Program-made: the position numbers and the translations under genes
Part shown: positions 23,640-33,969 of the stretch, in pieces
Layout of the letters: every line of letters starts with the position of its first letter
Numbering within the stretch: the stretch's first letter is position 1
NCBI GenBank assembly: GCA_006937955.1
Contig: SSNP01000025.1
Location: 255,761 to 319,760 of the forward strand
Source of the DNA: Pachypanchax playfairii
Taxonomy: Eukaryota; Chordata; Actinopteri; Cyprinodontiformes; Aplocheilidae
DNA: 64,000 nt
Reading direction: 5' to 3'
The notes under the pieces: generated by a model
What the model saw: only the letters and a program-made list of their open reading frames with translations
Told to the model about the DNA's origin: nothing
Databases searched by the model: none

Positions 23640-25745
23640 GTTCCGATGACTTTCATTAGCATAAAAGCAACATGTACATATTGTAGCTGAGCAGCTGAAA
23701 ACTGAGTCAAGTGTGCATGACGCTTTTCATCACATATTCGACTTCCCACCAGATAACTTATTACAATATTTTATATGTATGTATTCATTTTAAGTTGATT
23801 CACCCTCTGTACATTATATATTATGTGATTCTTGTGAAGATGAATATATTTTCAGTCTTTCTGAAACTGAAGAAAAATCTCTATTTGCTTCTCTAATAAA
23901 AGCTGTGTGTCATAAAAATGAAAACCTGGATGCAGTGCACCTGTTTGTTGACCATAAAATTGACTTTCTTGTCTTTCTAATGTGATCAATTACACTTATT
24001 TAAAAAGGTGCCCATCCTGCACGCCTTTAATCTTATGCCTTTAATAAATGTTCTTATTTCACTCATTACATACATTTTTTGATATTTCAACAAATCATTG
24101 GATTCTATAGAATTCATTGCAGAGAAGTGAACAGATTTTCACTTTCAAATAAAAAAATCTAAAAAAAAAAACAAAGAAAGCTTTTTGTTTTTCATCCTTT
24201 GTGTTTTGACTGCAGTAACTTTCTCTATTTTATTTTGATGCAAAATGTTAATACTTAAACTGCAAGTGTCTGTACAAGCACAGGATTTGTCTTAATTAAA
24301 TGTTTAACACAGATTTATTTTCTTGTTGAATAGAATTACAGCAATGCATTTTGTATTTTTTTTATCATGAAGTTACATATGAATTTTGTGTTTTTATTTA
24401 ATGAAGATAAAAAAACAAACGAGAAAAAGCCTGATGAAAACACATGAAAGTAAATTAAAATGAAAATATCATCTGTGCAGGCACCCACAGCAAATTAATC
24501 ATAAATTGAAATGATTTATTTCTTGTTGAACACACACTTTTTAAAGTGCACACATCCATTCCTTTATTACAACTCACATAAGCCCAGAAGCAATTAAAAA
24601 ACAAGTGTGTGACTTACCAGCAAACATGAAAATAAACATGATGTATGTTAATAAACTGACAGTTTTACTTAGCTTGTCAGTCACAGTGATTGATAATGAC
24701 TAGTAACACTGCAACCCCTGCTGGGATGTCACTCAGACACACTGAAACATGGTGAAACATGGTTGGTGGTTTTGGTAGCTGGCTGAGCCCAGCTGCAGAT
24801 GAGAGATGAAAACAAACCTCCTCTCTGCAGTCCAACTCTGTCAGGAGTTCCTTCTCTGTATGGAAAAGGGAAGCTGCTGAGGTGAGTTTCAGCGAGGCAC
24901 AAAACATCAGCAGCTATAAAAACAAAGCCCCAAAGGTGGAAACATTACAAAGTTTGTCATTTTTCTCTTACAGAACTGATGTGACCTTCCCCGAGTCCTG
25001 ACTGATAAGCCATCATACAAGCCAGTCCCTGAGATGTGGACAACAACAGGAAGTTCTACATCTGCCAAAAAGAAGTGCACATTCACTGGTCAGTGTGTAA
25101 GAGGAAGGGTGAGTTATAAATGTGATTTACTGACATCTGGGGTTCACACGAGCAGCTACAAAAAACAAACACATTGTGAATTTGTGTCCACGGTGGAAAC
25201 TTTACAGGGCTGTAGAAAAGTCCTGAGTCGTCCCTCTTTTCTTTAGATTCTGCTTCCAATGATTTACATTTTGTTGTGCTGGTTCTCGATTGATAGTTCT
25301 TCTGACTTTCTTAAGGTATTTCAAAGTCTTTCTTTGGACTTTGGCTGCTTTTTCTGCCAGACATTTTACAGATGAATGTTTTTGTTTCATTTAACTCTGA
25401 CCTATAAATCATTAAGGCATAAAATTCTATTAGTAGTTAGATGCATCACATGACTAATCAGATTTTTAAGAACCTTGTCACCAGCAGTCTGTCACCAAAT
25501 AGAATGTGTTTCTTCTTTTTCTTTAACTGAGTCTACTGAAAGTTTTAAAACAGTTTGACATGGATTAAACTAACAAGAGGAAACAAAGAGTTGCCACACA
25601 TGTTCAACTGAAAGATGATGCATCCATCAGATGCTTAATAAATATTTCTCTGTTCCCCCCTTATTTTTAAATAAATGACTTTTACTTACTGTTCATCAGG
25701 AATTAAACCTCCTTTTCTTGTTCACCACTTGCCAATTTTTCAGTA
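23640..25745. other. non-coding spacer
   Basis: AT-rich, with no supported gene or repeat. Confidence 0.5.
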
Positions 25746-25746
25746 A

Positions 25747-25936
25747 ATGGCATGTATTTGTATAGCTTTATCCTACAACCCCCAAAGCACTTCACACTAC
25801 AGTATGTCATTCATGATGATGAACTACACATGTTGTAGCCACAGCTGTCCTGGGACACACACTGACAGAGGTGAGGCTGTTTTGGCAGAGCGGGGATTCG
25901 AACCAGCGACCTTCCGGTTACCACCTGAGCCATGCA
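25747..25936 (-). mobile_element. tRNA-derived SINE family 2, minus orientation
   Basis: Read on the minus strand, TGGCTCAGGTGG is a canonical tRNA A box, and GGTTCGAATCCCC about 20 bp further is a canonical B box. The 3' part, read on the plus strand, begins GGCATGTATTTGTATAGC and includes AAAGCACTTCACACTACA. A related copy is at 32812. Confidence 0.7.
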
Positions 25937-26569
25937 TACGCAAAAAAAAAAGCTGTCACAGCCAGATGCAAGGCCTGGACAGAGAACGAGGGGAAAAGCT
26001 GCCAAAGTTAAAGGAAACATTTAGAAAAGACCTTCAGAAAGTCTGGAGGAATATTTGATCAATAACACTTTAAAAGATTAAAACGAAAATTGGCTTCTGT
26101 AAAAATGAAAACAAATGTGTTTGCTTTCAAACATTTGCACATACTGGGTGCCTTGGGTGTATAATTTCCATCTTAAATTAAAAATCTCTGAGGCACTACA
26201 TGTTGAAGCATCCCTCCTCAAGGACCTCTCAAGTAATGCCAGTGCGCTAAATGTTGACTGTGGACCCACCATGCAGCCCTGAGAACGCTGGTCTGCTCTG
26301 TGTGTCCCTGTGGGCTGAGGTGGGACTTCTTTATTTGCATAAGTAAGCGCCATCACCTCGCTGCTGTCTGGGATTTATTGCCTGGGAGCTTAAAGTTTTC
26401 TCTCTCTCTCTTTCTATCTCTCTCTCTCTTTGGGAAAAGAAGTAGGACACCCTGTGTGTTTGTGTTAGAGGGAAAGAGACTGAAGGAAAGATAATTTGGG
26501 TACAAAGAGTGCAGCAACAGAAACTCAAGGTTTCCTGCCATGGACTAAAAGGGTGAAATCCTCCTCCCA
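25937..26569. other. region just upstream of the tafa5 CpG island
   Basis: It contains a TC-rich microsatellite at 26398-26430 and no supported gene. It could carry distal promoter elements, but none can be named from sequence alone. Confidence 0.5.
26398..26430 (+). repeat. (TC)n imperfect microsatellite
   Basis: TC units with two short interruptions, about 170 bp before the CpG-rich zone. Confidence 0.9.
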
Positions 26570-27318
26570 AGCGCCACCTGCATGCAAAGGGCGCAGATAT
26601 GGCGTGACACGGTCAGTTGTGCCAGAACTGACTTCACCAGGCGTTTTGTTTTTCTCCCGAGTCAAATAACCAATTCTTCAACGCGGCAAAATTTCCAGAG
26701 ATTCTTCTACAAGAGCTCATACAGGTGACGACTGGTCCCAACTTCACTGCACCGCCTGTAATGAGTGCGTTTTGTCCAGAGGGAGCGCGCAGCGTGAGAG
26801 CCGCCGCTCCACTTCAGACGTGACATTCCGCTGCGCCGCTCTGGATATGTGGCCACATAAATGACGCATCTGCGCCTTTAGCTGTTTTCCATCAGCCTTT
26901 TGGGGAGTCACGCAAGAGTGCTGCGTTTTCTGACAAGTTTCCGTGCCGGTTGATGTGTTCATCATGTCCGTCCGGGTTAACTTGCGCTTTTCTGTGTAGG
27001 CGCACAGAAGAGCCGCGCAAGTCGGTGCAGAAGTTGCCTGGGAATAACAATAAGAGGAGCGCGCGTAGCAGAGAGGACGAAAAACAGAAGTGACAGCGGC
27101 GTTCACGGAGTGTTGAGCGGCTGAATTTACTACCAGCATCATCAGCATCTCTGTGCAAGGAATAAAAACTGCGGGGGACTGCTGCTGCCCACTCCCCTTC
27201 ATCCACACACTTCTTTTTTTGCCAGCCACTGAATTTCAGCTCCTGAAACCACAGCTGCGTAAACTTGGCCAGATTTGGTGACACTGTCGCCTGTGCGCGT
27301 GTGTGTTGAGCAGCTTGG

Positions 27319-27348
27319 ATGGATATGGGGCTAATTGAGGTAATCTAA
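27319..27348 (+). promoter_or_regulatory. upstream ORF 1 in the putative tafa5 leader
   Basis: A short ORF of nine codons plus stop (MDMGLIEVI) lies about 175 bp before the main ATG. It matters only if transcription starts upstream of it, which is not known. If transcribed, it could lower initiation at the main start. Confidence 0.35.
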
Positions 27349-27359
27349 AACGCAAAAAG

Positions 27360-27392
27360 ATGGGATTACTTTCAGTCCCCCTCCTGTTCTAA
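27360..27392 (+). promoter_or_regulatory. upstream ORF 2 in the putative tafa5 leader
   Basis: Ten codons plus stop (MGLLSVPLLF). It ends eight bases before the third upstream ORF. The ATG context has A at -3 and G at +4, close to the Kozak consensus. The role is inferred from position only. Confidence 0.35.
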
Positions 27393-27399
27393 CCTCAAA

Positions 27400-27471
27400 A
27401 TGGATGCCTACGACCGGCTTTGGGGACGCCACTGGATAAGCCACTCTAACGCTGATCTGCTTCTCATCTGA
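27400..27471 (+). promoter_or_regulatory. upstream ORF 3 in the putative tafa5 leader
   Basis: Twenty-three codons plus TGA, beginning MDAYDRLWGRHW. The ATG context (AAAATGG) is strong. It is in the same frame as the tafa5 start, which lies 51 bp beyond the stop codon, so a reinitiation arrangement is possible. It is the best candidate of the three for a translated or inhibitory uORF. Confidence 0.4.
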
Positions 27472-27522
27472 GCTGAACAAGCGTTTAAAGTTTGGATAAA
27501 TCTAAACGACTGAAGGTGTAGG

Positions 27523-27619
27523 ATGCAGTCTGGGGCGAAGACGCTCTCGGCAGGTGGAGGTGCGTCACTCTGCTGCCTACTTCTCCTCTGGCTCATCTAC
27601 TCGCAGCTGCTCAGAGAGG
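27523..27619 (+). CDS. tafa5: tafa5 coding exon 1 (start codon, signal peptide)
   Basis: This exon encodes the N-terminus of a TAFA5/FAM19A5-type secreted protein. The ATG at 27523 has A at -3. Residues 1-33 begin MQSGAKTLSAGGG and then run through a hydrophobic core (about residues 14-30, rich in Leu with Cys17-Cys18) to LLREG, a typical secretory signal. From memory, the short human TAFA5 isoform starts with MQ, has a similar core with a Cys-Cys pair, and ends in KEG before QLAAGTCEIV, so this is the orthologous first exon. The exon ends after one base of the Gly33 codon at a G|GTAAGG donor (phase 1), which joins exactly to exon 2. The exon is two codons longer than the human one. TAFA5 is a brain-enriched secreted regulator in mammals; the fish role is inferred. 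The a/b paralog is not assigned. Confidence 0.9.
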
Positions 27620-27651
27620 GTAAGGACGCTTACAGCTATTTATTACTTTGC

Positions 27652-27674
27652 CAGCAGCAGCAGCAGCAGCAGCA
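27652..27674 (+). repeat. CAG/AGC trinucleotide microsatellite
   Basis: About seven CAG units start 33 bp inside intron 1, just after the exon 1 splice donor. The tract is short and looks pure. Confidence 0.9.
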
Positions 27675-30600
27675 TTGTCTCTGAGGGCTTATTGGGATGC
27701 AGCTGCACACAGTGTGGTCAGATCCTTTGATCCTGAATAAAAATCCTATCAGTAGCCTACAGAGTAAAAAACCCTTACAGAGACCTGGAATGCGTTTATA
27801 ATTATAACAAGTCTATTTATAGCGACCTTGTTGAACCATGTGACATTTTTGCAGTTTGATTTATCTGTTGTGTCCCTGAATGGGCCAAACAGCTTGAAAT
27901 CCCCACATAGTTTAAACTTTAATCTGTTTTCATTGACAGGAAACTAATTGAAAGTTACTTTAAATAGCTCGCAGCTATTAGATGTACCCTCTAATTTTCC
28001 CAATCTGTAACTGTATTATTTATCAGGCTCTCAGCCACCAGTGAGAATAATAACTTGATGTATCTATAATTGAGCTTCAGGTGAAAAAAGCAACAGAGTG
28101 TAATGGTGGTAATTCCTGCAGCAGATAGAGAGAGGCCTCATTTCTGTCCTCAGAATGTTAGAGTCAACTGAAGACTGTGTCTCTGCTGAGTTTTACATCT
28201 AATGCTACAATTACATCTTTATTCTGATGCAGACCAGGAAGCAACAACTCATCTCCTTGTTGTCCATGACAAAATATTCCCAAAGACCAGACTGAGAGTG
28301 CTGGAATTTGTTGGGGGATGTTACACACTGAGTTTGCAGATTAGATCTTTTAATCAAGCATTGGCCAGCAGCATAATTACCACTGTGGAGGAGGGATAGT
28401 GCCTACATTAACGTCTTTGGCAGCTTGCTGGGAACAAAACTAGACACCAGTGTGAAAAAACTGCCTATATATTTAATCTTTCATGTTTTCTCTCCAAACC
28501 CTGTTTCTTACTGGCACTGAACTGCTTTCATATCATCGGAGGAGCCGTGACATCCCTCCCCTTCCCTTTAACCATTTCTTATTGATTCAGTGTTGTCTGA
28601 AAATGATCTTATTAGTGCTTTATGTACAAATTGTTCAATCAATCTCCTTTGAACTTTTCTGCTGTTGATAAAATATGAGTAAATAGAGAGTCAAACTCCT
28701 GGAATTTCTCTGCGTGAGGATGTTTTTATCTTTCTAATTCTGAGCAGAATTTTTAAATGAAATAATTAATTTGTTCTTGCAACCTTCAAAATCTGAAAAT
28801 TTGCCTTTGAAGTTTGATGCTTTCACCAGTCAGTGAGTTTGAAAAAGCACTTCTGTCCATCACAGCTTTCCTGCCATTTCATTTCCGTGTGTAAGACTGA
28901 GTGGTGTGTATTTATCAGCACACACACTCCACTGATGCACCCAAGGCACCTTTCAGTTTCTCTGACCCAGAGGCCACATCCAGTGTTTGTAAATTGGTGG
29001 GCAGAGAGGCTGTGCAGCCTCTACAATCTCCATAGCTCATCTGTCATGAAGGCAGGGACAGAAAATCAAAGCACAGCACCTTCAATCTGCACATGCCTTT
29101 TGGTTGCAGCTCCGGGATGAATGATACGTCAGCTGCTCACACCGCTGCCCCTTTATTTAAAGAATAATTTAGAAACGTCTGTATTTGTGAATTGGATCAC
29201 GTTAGAGTTCAGTGGTGTTATTACAGAGCAGCAGCAACCCATAAAATGTGAGCTGATTAAAAAAAGGACCACGAATGAATTCTTTTCCTCATCTGACTCA
29301 AACTTTTTTGTTTTATCCTCTATTTTTCAACATTATATTAAAAGTGTTTCAAAGAATTTTTTAACCACTAAAATCAGCTGAAGAATTTAATCTATTTAAC
29401 ATATTTTAAAACATATGTTAGTTTAACTTTTATGTTTTTTTAGTCTGACTTTAATCTAGTGTAACTATTTTAAGTCAAATATCAGCCAGAAACCTGTAAG
29501 AATGTGAACAGTCTTGGACAGAACAGCACATGAAAGAGTCTTTATGTCCATGTGCAAACTTTACTGAAAAAACAAACTAATTGCCAAATATCATGTCACT
29601 CATTTTGAAATGTGGACTGAAACTGTTAAAAATAATAAAGTTTGAGCTTCTTTGCTGATAACATTGTTTTTAAAGGGGACATTAAATCAAAATGCTGCAT
29701 TTGGTGTCTTTAAACCACCACCAGCTGTAAAATTATACAGAAAAAAAACAAACTCAGCCTTAAGACTTAGTTTTGGTTTCAAGAGTTTCATTTATATTTG
29801 CACTTTAATGGACTAAAATGTGTGAAACTCTCAATTTAGAGTTGGAAAAAAGTAAATGTCAGCCTTTTCTTCTTTATTTGTTCCTAATTTCAACTTCGAA
29901 TCATGCTGAAATCGATGTGTAGAAGAAAAACTCTATTGTGTTACATTTTTGCTCTTACCAGCAAATTTTCACCAGCAGTTCAATTAACATCAGAAAAAAA
30001 AAATCTAAAAATGCACTACCCGTGTTTTCTTTAATGTTTTATACTCCAACTTGCTGCCTTTAAGTTTTAGCCCCGTCAGAAGTTCACATCTTTCACTGAA
30101 TGCACCATCAGCTTTTGGATCAGCATCACTTCATCATTTGATCTCGCTATTTGGAGTTTAATGTGTGACTTGCAGCAACATCATGACCAGTTGGAAGCTG
30201 CTTCTGGAATCACTAACATTAGATCATTTTTACAACATATTTAAAGCCAATTTTCATACACTGACTTTTAAATTCTTCCCAGACGTTTGTGTTAGATGTA
30301 ATGTCTGTGTGAAGTCTTTCTTCTTATGATAGGATCAATTTAAACTGGGCAGAACTTTACTCAGTTGTTTTTGTTTTAAATAAATGCGTTTTTGAAATAA
30401 ACTTGACTTGATATCATAATTCTAAAGAGCTGCAAAGATTTTTACCTGCAGTATTTATGTACCACTGCATTAGGTCACATGTTTAGGGATTTGAAAACTT
30501 AAAACAGCAGTAATGTGGACCTTAAAAGCTCGACTGATCTCAGTGGTCGTCATAAATCTTTGAGAGTTGGTAGTTCTTGAAATGCGTCACACCTGTTTTC

Positions 30601-32811
30601 TACCTACCTTCCTGCAGGGGGGATTCTTCTGACTGTATGTACAGTATCTGTACAAAAACCTATAAAATGTTCTTCTACTATATGTTTCTTGTGTTTTTGA
30701 GTTCATTGTATCAACTAATTAATTGTTTTTATCAGTTTTTCTTTATTAGTTTGAATCATATATTATATTTTCTTTAAACGCTTCATTTAGAATTGGATGT
30801 TTAATTGTATATTTGTATTTGCATAAAAAGTACTTGTAGTATTTTACACACCACACCATTAAATTATCTCTTTTTCCAGACTTCCTTTTTTGCAGATAAT
30901 ACAGAACTGTTTTACATCCCATCAGGAATTATATTTGATATAACAACAGGTAAACAAAATGAGTAGAACTAATCCATGAAGCTAAGTCCTATAATCGATG
31001 TCACATCAGAGCAATAGACTGTAACTCATCGATTTACAGCACATGTCATAATTACGGTGTCACTTTGAGTTGTTTAAATAATCCAATCACTGCAGCTATC
31101 TATGCTGTCACCCTGCTGTGCTGCGCAAACTGTCGATGGAGGTGACAGCTCATATTTTGTACAATATGTCTACAGGCTGTGTCACAAAATTTTTAAGTGA
31201 CTCACTGTGGCTTTACAATCAGCGATGCATTGGTGACAGACTCACACAGTCTCCCACAAACCAGACAGATTTTATCCAAGTAAATGATACCTCATATCGA
31301 ATCAGCTCCCGTATGGGAGACAGCAAATCACCCTGGAGCACCAGAAGGGTGAATTTCAAACTCTTTGGCTTGTAATTTTCTTTAACTTTGGGATCAAGAT
31401 CCATCCTTGCAAGCATTAAACTCATCAGAGTGCTAAAGAATCGCTAACTTTTTGAACTGAAGACCATCATTTTCTTTCCAGTCTTCTTCAAGGCAGCATT
31501 AATCATGCATAGGGAGAGCAGCTCTGATTATGACCTTGGCTTTAAATTGTAAGCAAATCATCGAGGCCTTCATCTATAGGCACTGGAGCATATTTATGGA
31601 ACAAAATGAAAAGATTTTTTTTTACAGCTAAATCAATTTGGCAGCACACAAAGCTCATATTTCAATGCACCCAGAGTCTGAATTCTTTCTAGCCATCAGC
31701 TTTGACCTCGCTTGTGGTTAAAACCGCTCGTTCTGCATTGTTATTTCCTCTGCAGAAATCTCTGTGCTTGAAACTGTTCCATCAGTGACTGAATTTTGCA
31801 ACTGATTTCAATAATGTCCCCTCAGTCCCATGTCCTTTTCTTTTTTTTTCTGCTTGATTCTGTTATTTTAATTTGTGAAAAGGCTGTGATTGAACTTTAA
31901 AGCTGCAGCCTGTGATATTACACATTTCAGTTTTGCACTTATGGGGGATATAATAGCGTGCTGACGCTCACCATCATCTCTGTGTTTGCATTAAAGACGG
32001 GGGCCATCCTGGAGGGCCTTTTGATTGAGATTTGAAGTGAGTCACTTTACATTATTCACTGCATTACAGTCATCAAAGCTACTGTTTGCTTTTGCAAAGC
32101 ATATTACAAATTCCCTCTTTATACCTCGAGCTTGTATTAATCAGAACCCACTTGTCTCTGTGTACAGTCTCTACAGTTTTGCTGTTTCACTGTCCAAAGC
32201 AACCTCTCGTATGTTATGTTTGAGAGAATAGACCTGAAATACCCCCTTAGTTAGCTGGGATACATGAAGGGGGAATATTTTCTATTTAAAATCTGCCCTT
32301 GGCAATGTCATGCAAGTGTTGCCTGCAAACTGTGTAAAATAACTAAACCATGTGGATCTCAGCATGCCCTTCTTCTTCCACTGTGAAAGGAAACAATCTA
32401 ACGTAGCCGAGTCCAACATCCTCCAGCTTCCCATGAAAAGTTTGAATCTGACGTTCCCTGTGGGGGGAGCAGTGTACTCACCTGACATGTGAATTAAATT
32501 TGGGGCAAACAAAGCACATCTCCTGCGTCTCCGTTTGCAGGGAGTATTCTGCTTCTGTTTCTTCCATTTTCAGTTTGTGATTGCTTAAAAATTCCCTACT
32601 TGATGCAGCTTTAAACACTGTCAGACTTGAACACGGTATTTATTTGAACACGAGCAGCTTTTTCGGAGCAGAAACTGCAACCTGACATGTGATAAGGAGC
32701 TTCATATTGACGAGTCATCTGCCCCTCTTTTTTTCCTCTTATCGTTGCATCATCATCATCATCACTGGCCCTCTTCCATTAAGAGAGCCATTCCTGCAAA
32801 AGCATAGATAG

Positions 32812-33020
32812 TAAGTGGCTTGTATTTGTGAAGCAATTTTCTAGTCTTACTGACCACTCAGAGCACTTTTACACTACATGTTATATTCACCCATTCACAC
32901 ACTCAAACACTATGATTTGGGAATCGAGGGGCTACATGGGGATCAGAGTCTTGTCCAAGGACACTTCAACATGTGGAGGAGATCCAACCACCAACCTTCC
33001 AACTGGAGGATGAGCCACAG
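32812..33020 (-). mobile_element. SINE family 2 copy, minus orientation, diverged
   Basis: The plus strand reads TTGTATTTGTGAAGCAATTT, CATTCACACACTCAAACAC, TGTCCAAGGACACTTCAACA and ATCCAACCACCAACCTTCC. The last block corresponds to the tRNA-like head of the copy at 25747. It lies in tafa5 intron 1. Confidence 0.65.
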
Positions 33021-33722
33021 GCAACCAAATTGGACCCCCCAGATCAAACTGCTGTTGTGTCATTCAAAATCACACTGTGATATTTCCTTAAAAACACAAA
33101 GATAAAATGAAGCTCACGGTTTGCTCCACTGCTCTGCTGCCCTACTTGTTTAGCTGCAGAAGATCACAGAGGTTGTAGGAAGCGTGTAGCTCAGGGTCAG
33201 TCAAACATCTGCTTCGCTCACCTGGTGTCCTATTACATGATACCTTCTGCGCTGCACATGTCAGGTGGTGTTAAGGTAATGAGATGCATTTGGCCGTGGC
33301 TGCCTTGACGAGCATATGTTCAGTCGAGTAAGATTGCTGTTTGATGTCATCCTGCGCTGCTAATAATGGTGAAAGCTGTGAGATTAAAACAGACACTATA
33401 GGAAGGTTAATTCAGAGCACCGAGGTCATCCATGAACACGCTGGATTACCATTTTCATTTGTGGGACTGTGTTTAAGAGTTTATTTTTAAGGAAAATCAA
33501 AATGTATTAAGACTGAGTGGAGACTAACTTAATTTAGAGCGACTCTGGTGGTTAAATGATTAAGAGAAGGATTGTTGAAGCAATGACAGAAAAAGTATTT
33601 TGAAAGAAACTCTGAAGATGTCCTCAACATTGTCTTTTTGGTGGACCTATGCGTTAGGAAGAATTAGCAAAGTACATTTAATTTATGTATGACTGACTCA
33701 TACATATCTGATACTTTGTTGT

Positions 33723-33969
33723 GTTCTACATGCATGAGTTTTCTTTGGGGACCCTGGTTTCCTCCAACAAACCAGAAACAGGATGTGTTAACAGGCAGCT
33801 CTAAACTGGCTTTAAATATGTGTGTGTGTGCTGTGATGGACTAGTGACCATTCTAGGGTATAACCTCACCTTACCAGCCTCATTAACAGGGACAAATGAG
33901 GATGGATGGATGGATGGATGGATGGATGGATGGATGGATGGATGGATGGATGGATGGATGGATGGATGG
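33723..33969 (+). mobile_element. 5'-truncated SINE family 1 ending in GGAT repeats
   Basis: It begins within the body (ACATGCATGAGTTTTC, TGGTTTCCTCCAACAAACC), continues through GTGATGGACTAGTGACC, and runs straight into the (GGAT)n tail at 33900. Confidence 0.7.
33900..33969 (+). repeat. (GGAT)n microsatellite
   Basis: About 17 uninterrupted units, forming the expanded 3' tail of the preceding SINE. A likely polymorphic locus. Confidence 0.95.

Larger units (their letters stand above)
26570..27522 (+). promoter_or_regulatory. CpG-rich promoter and 5' leader of tafa5
   Basis: From about 26.57 kb to exon 1 the sequence changes from the AT-rich background to GC-rich with many CpGs. Examples are GAGCGCGCAGCG near 26780, GCCGCCGCTCC near 26800 and AGCGCGCGTAGC near 27058. 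This is the only such island in the window and it abuts the coding start, so it is the likely promoter and leader. A TATA-like AATAAAAACT lies at 27161, about 360 bp before the ATG, but CpG promoters often lack TATA use. The transcription start cannot be fixed from sequence. Long antisense ORFs here reflect the GC-rich composition. Confidence 0.65.

Noticed and set aside
26744..27284. Minus-strand ORFs of 161 and 130 codons
   Set aside because: They lie in the CpG-rich tafa5 promoter, where GC-rich sequence lacks stops by chance. They overlap each other in different frames and have no recognisable domain.
33900..33969. CRISPR-like or minisatellite array
   Set aside because: It is a simple 4-bp microsatellite without spacers, and the genome is eukaryotic.
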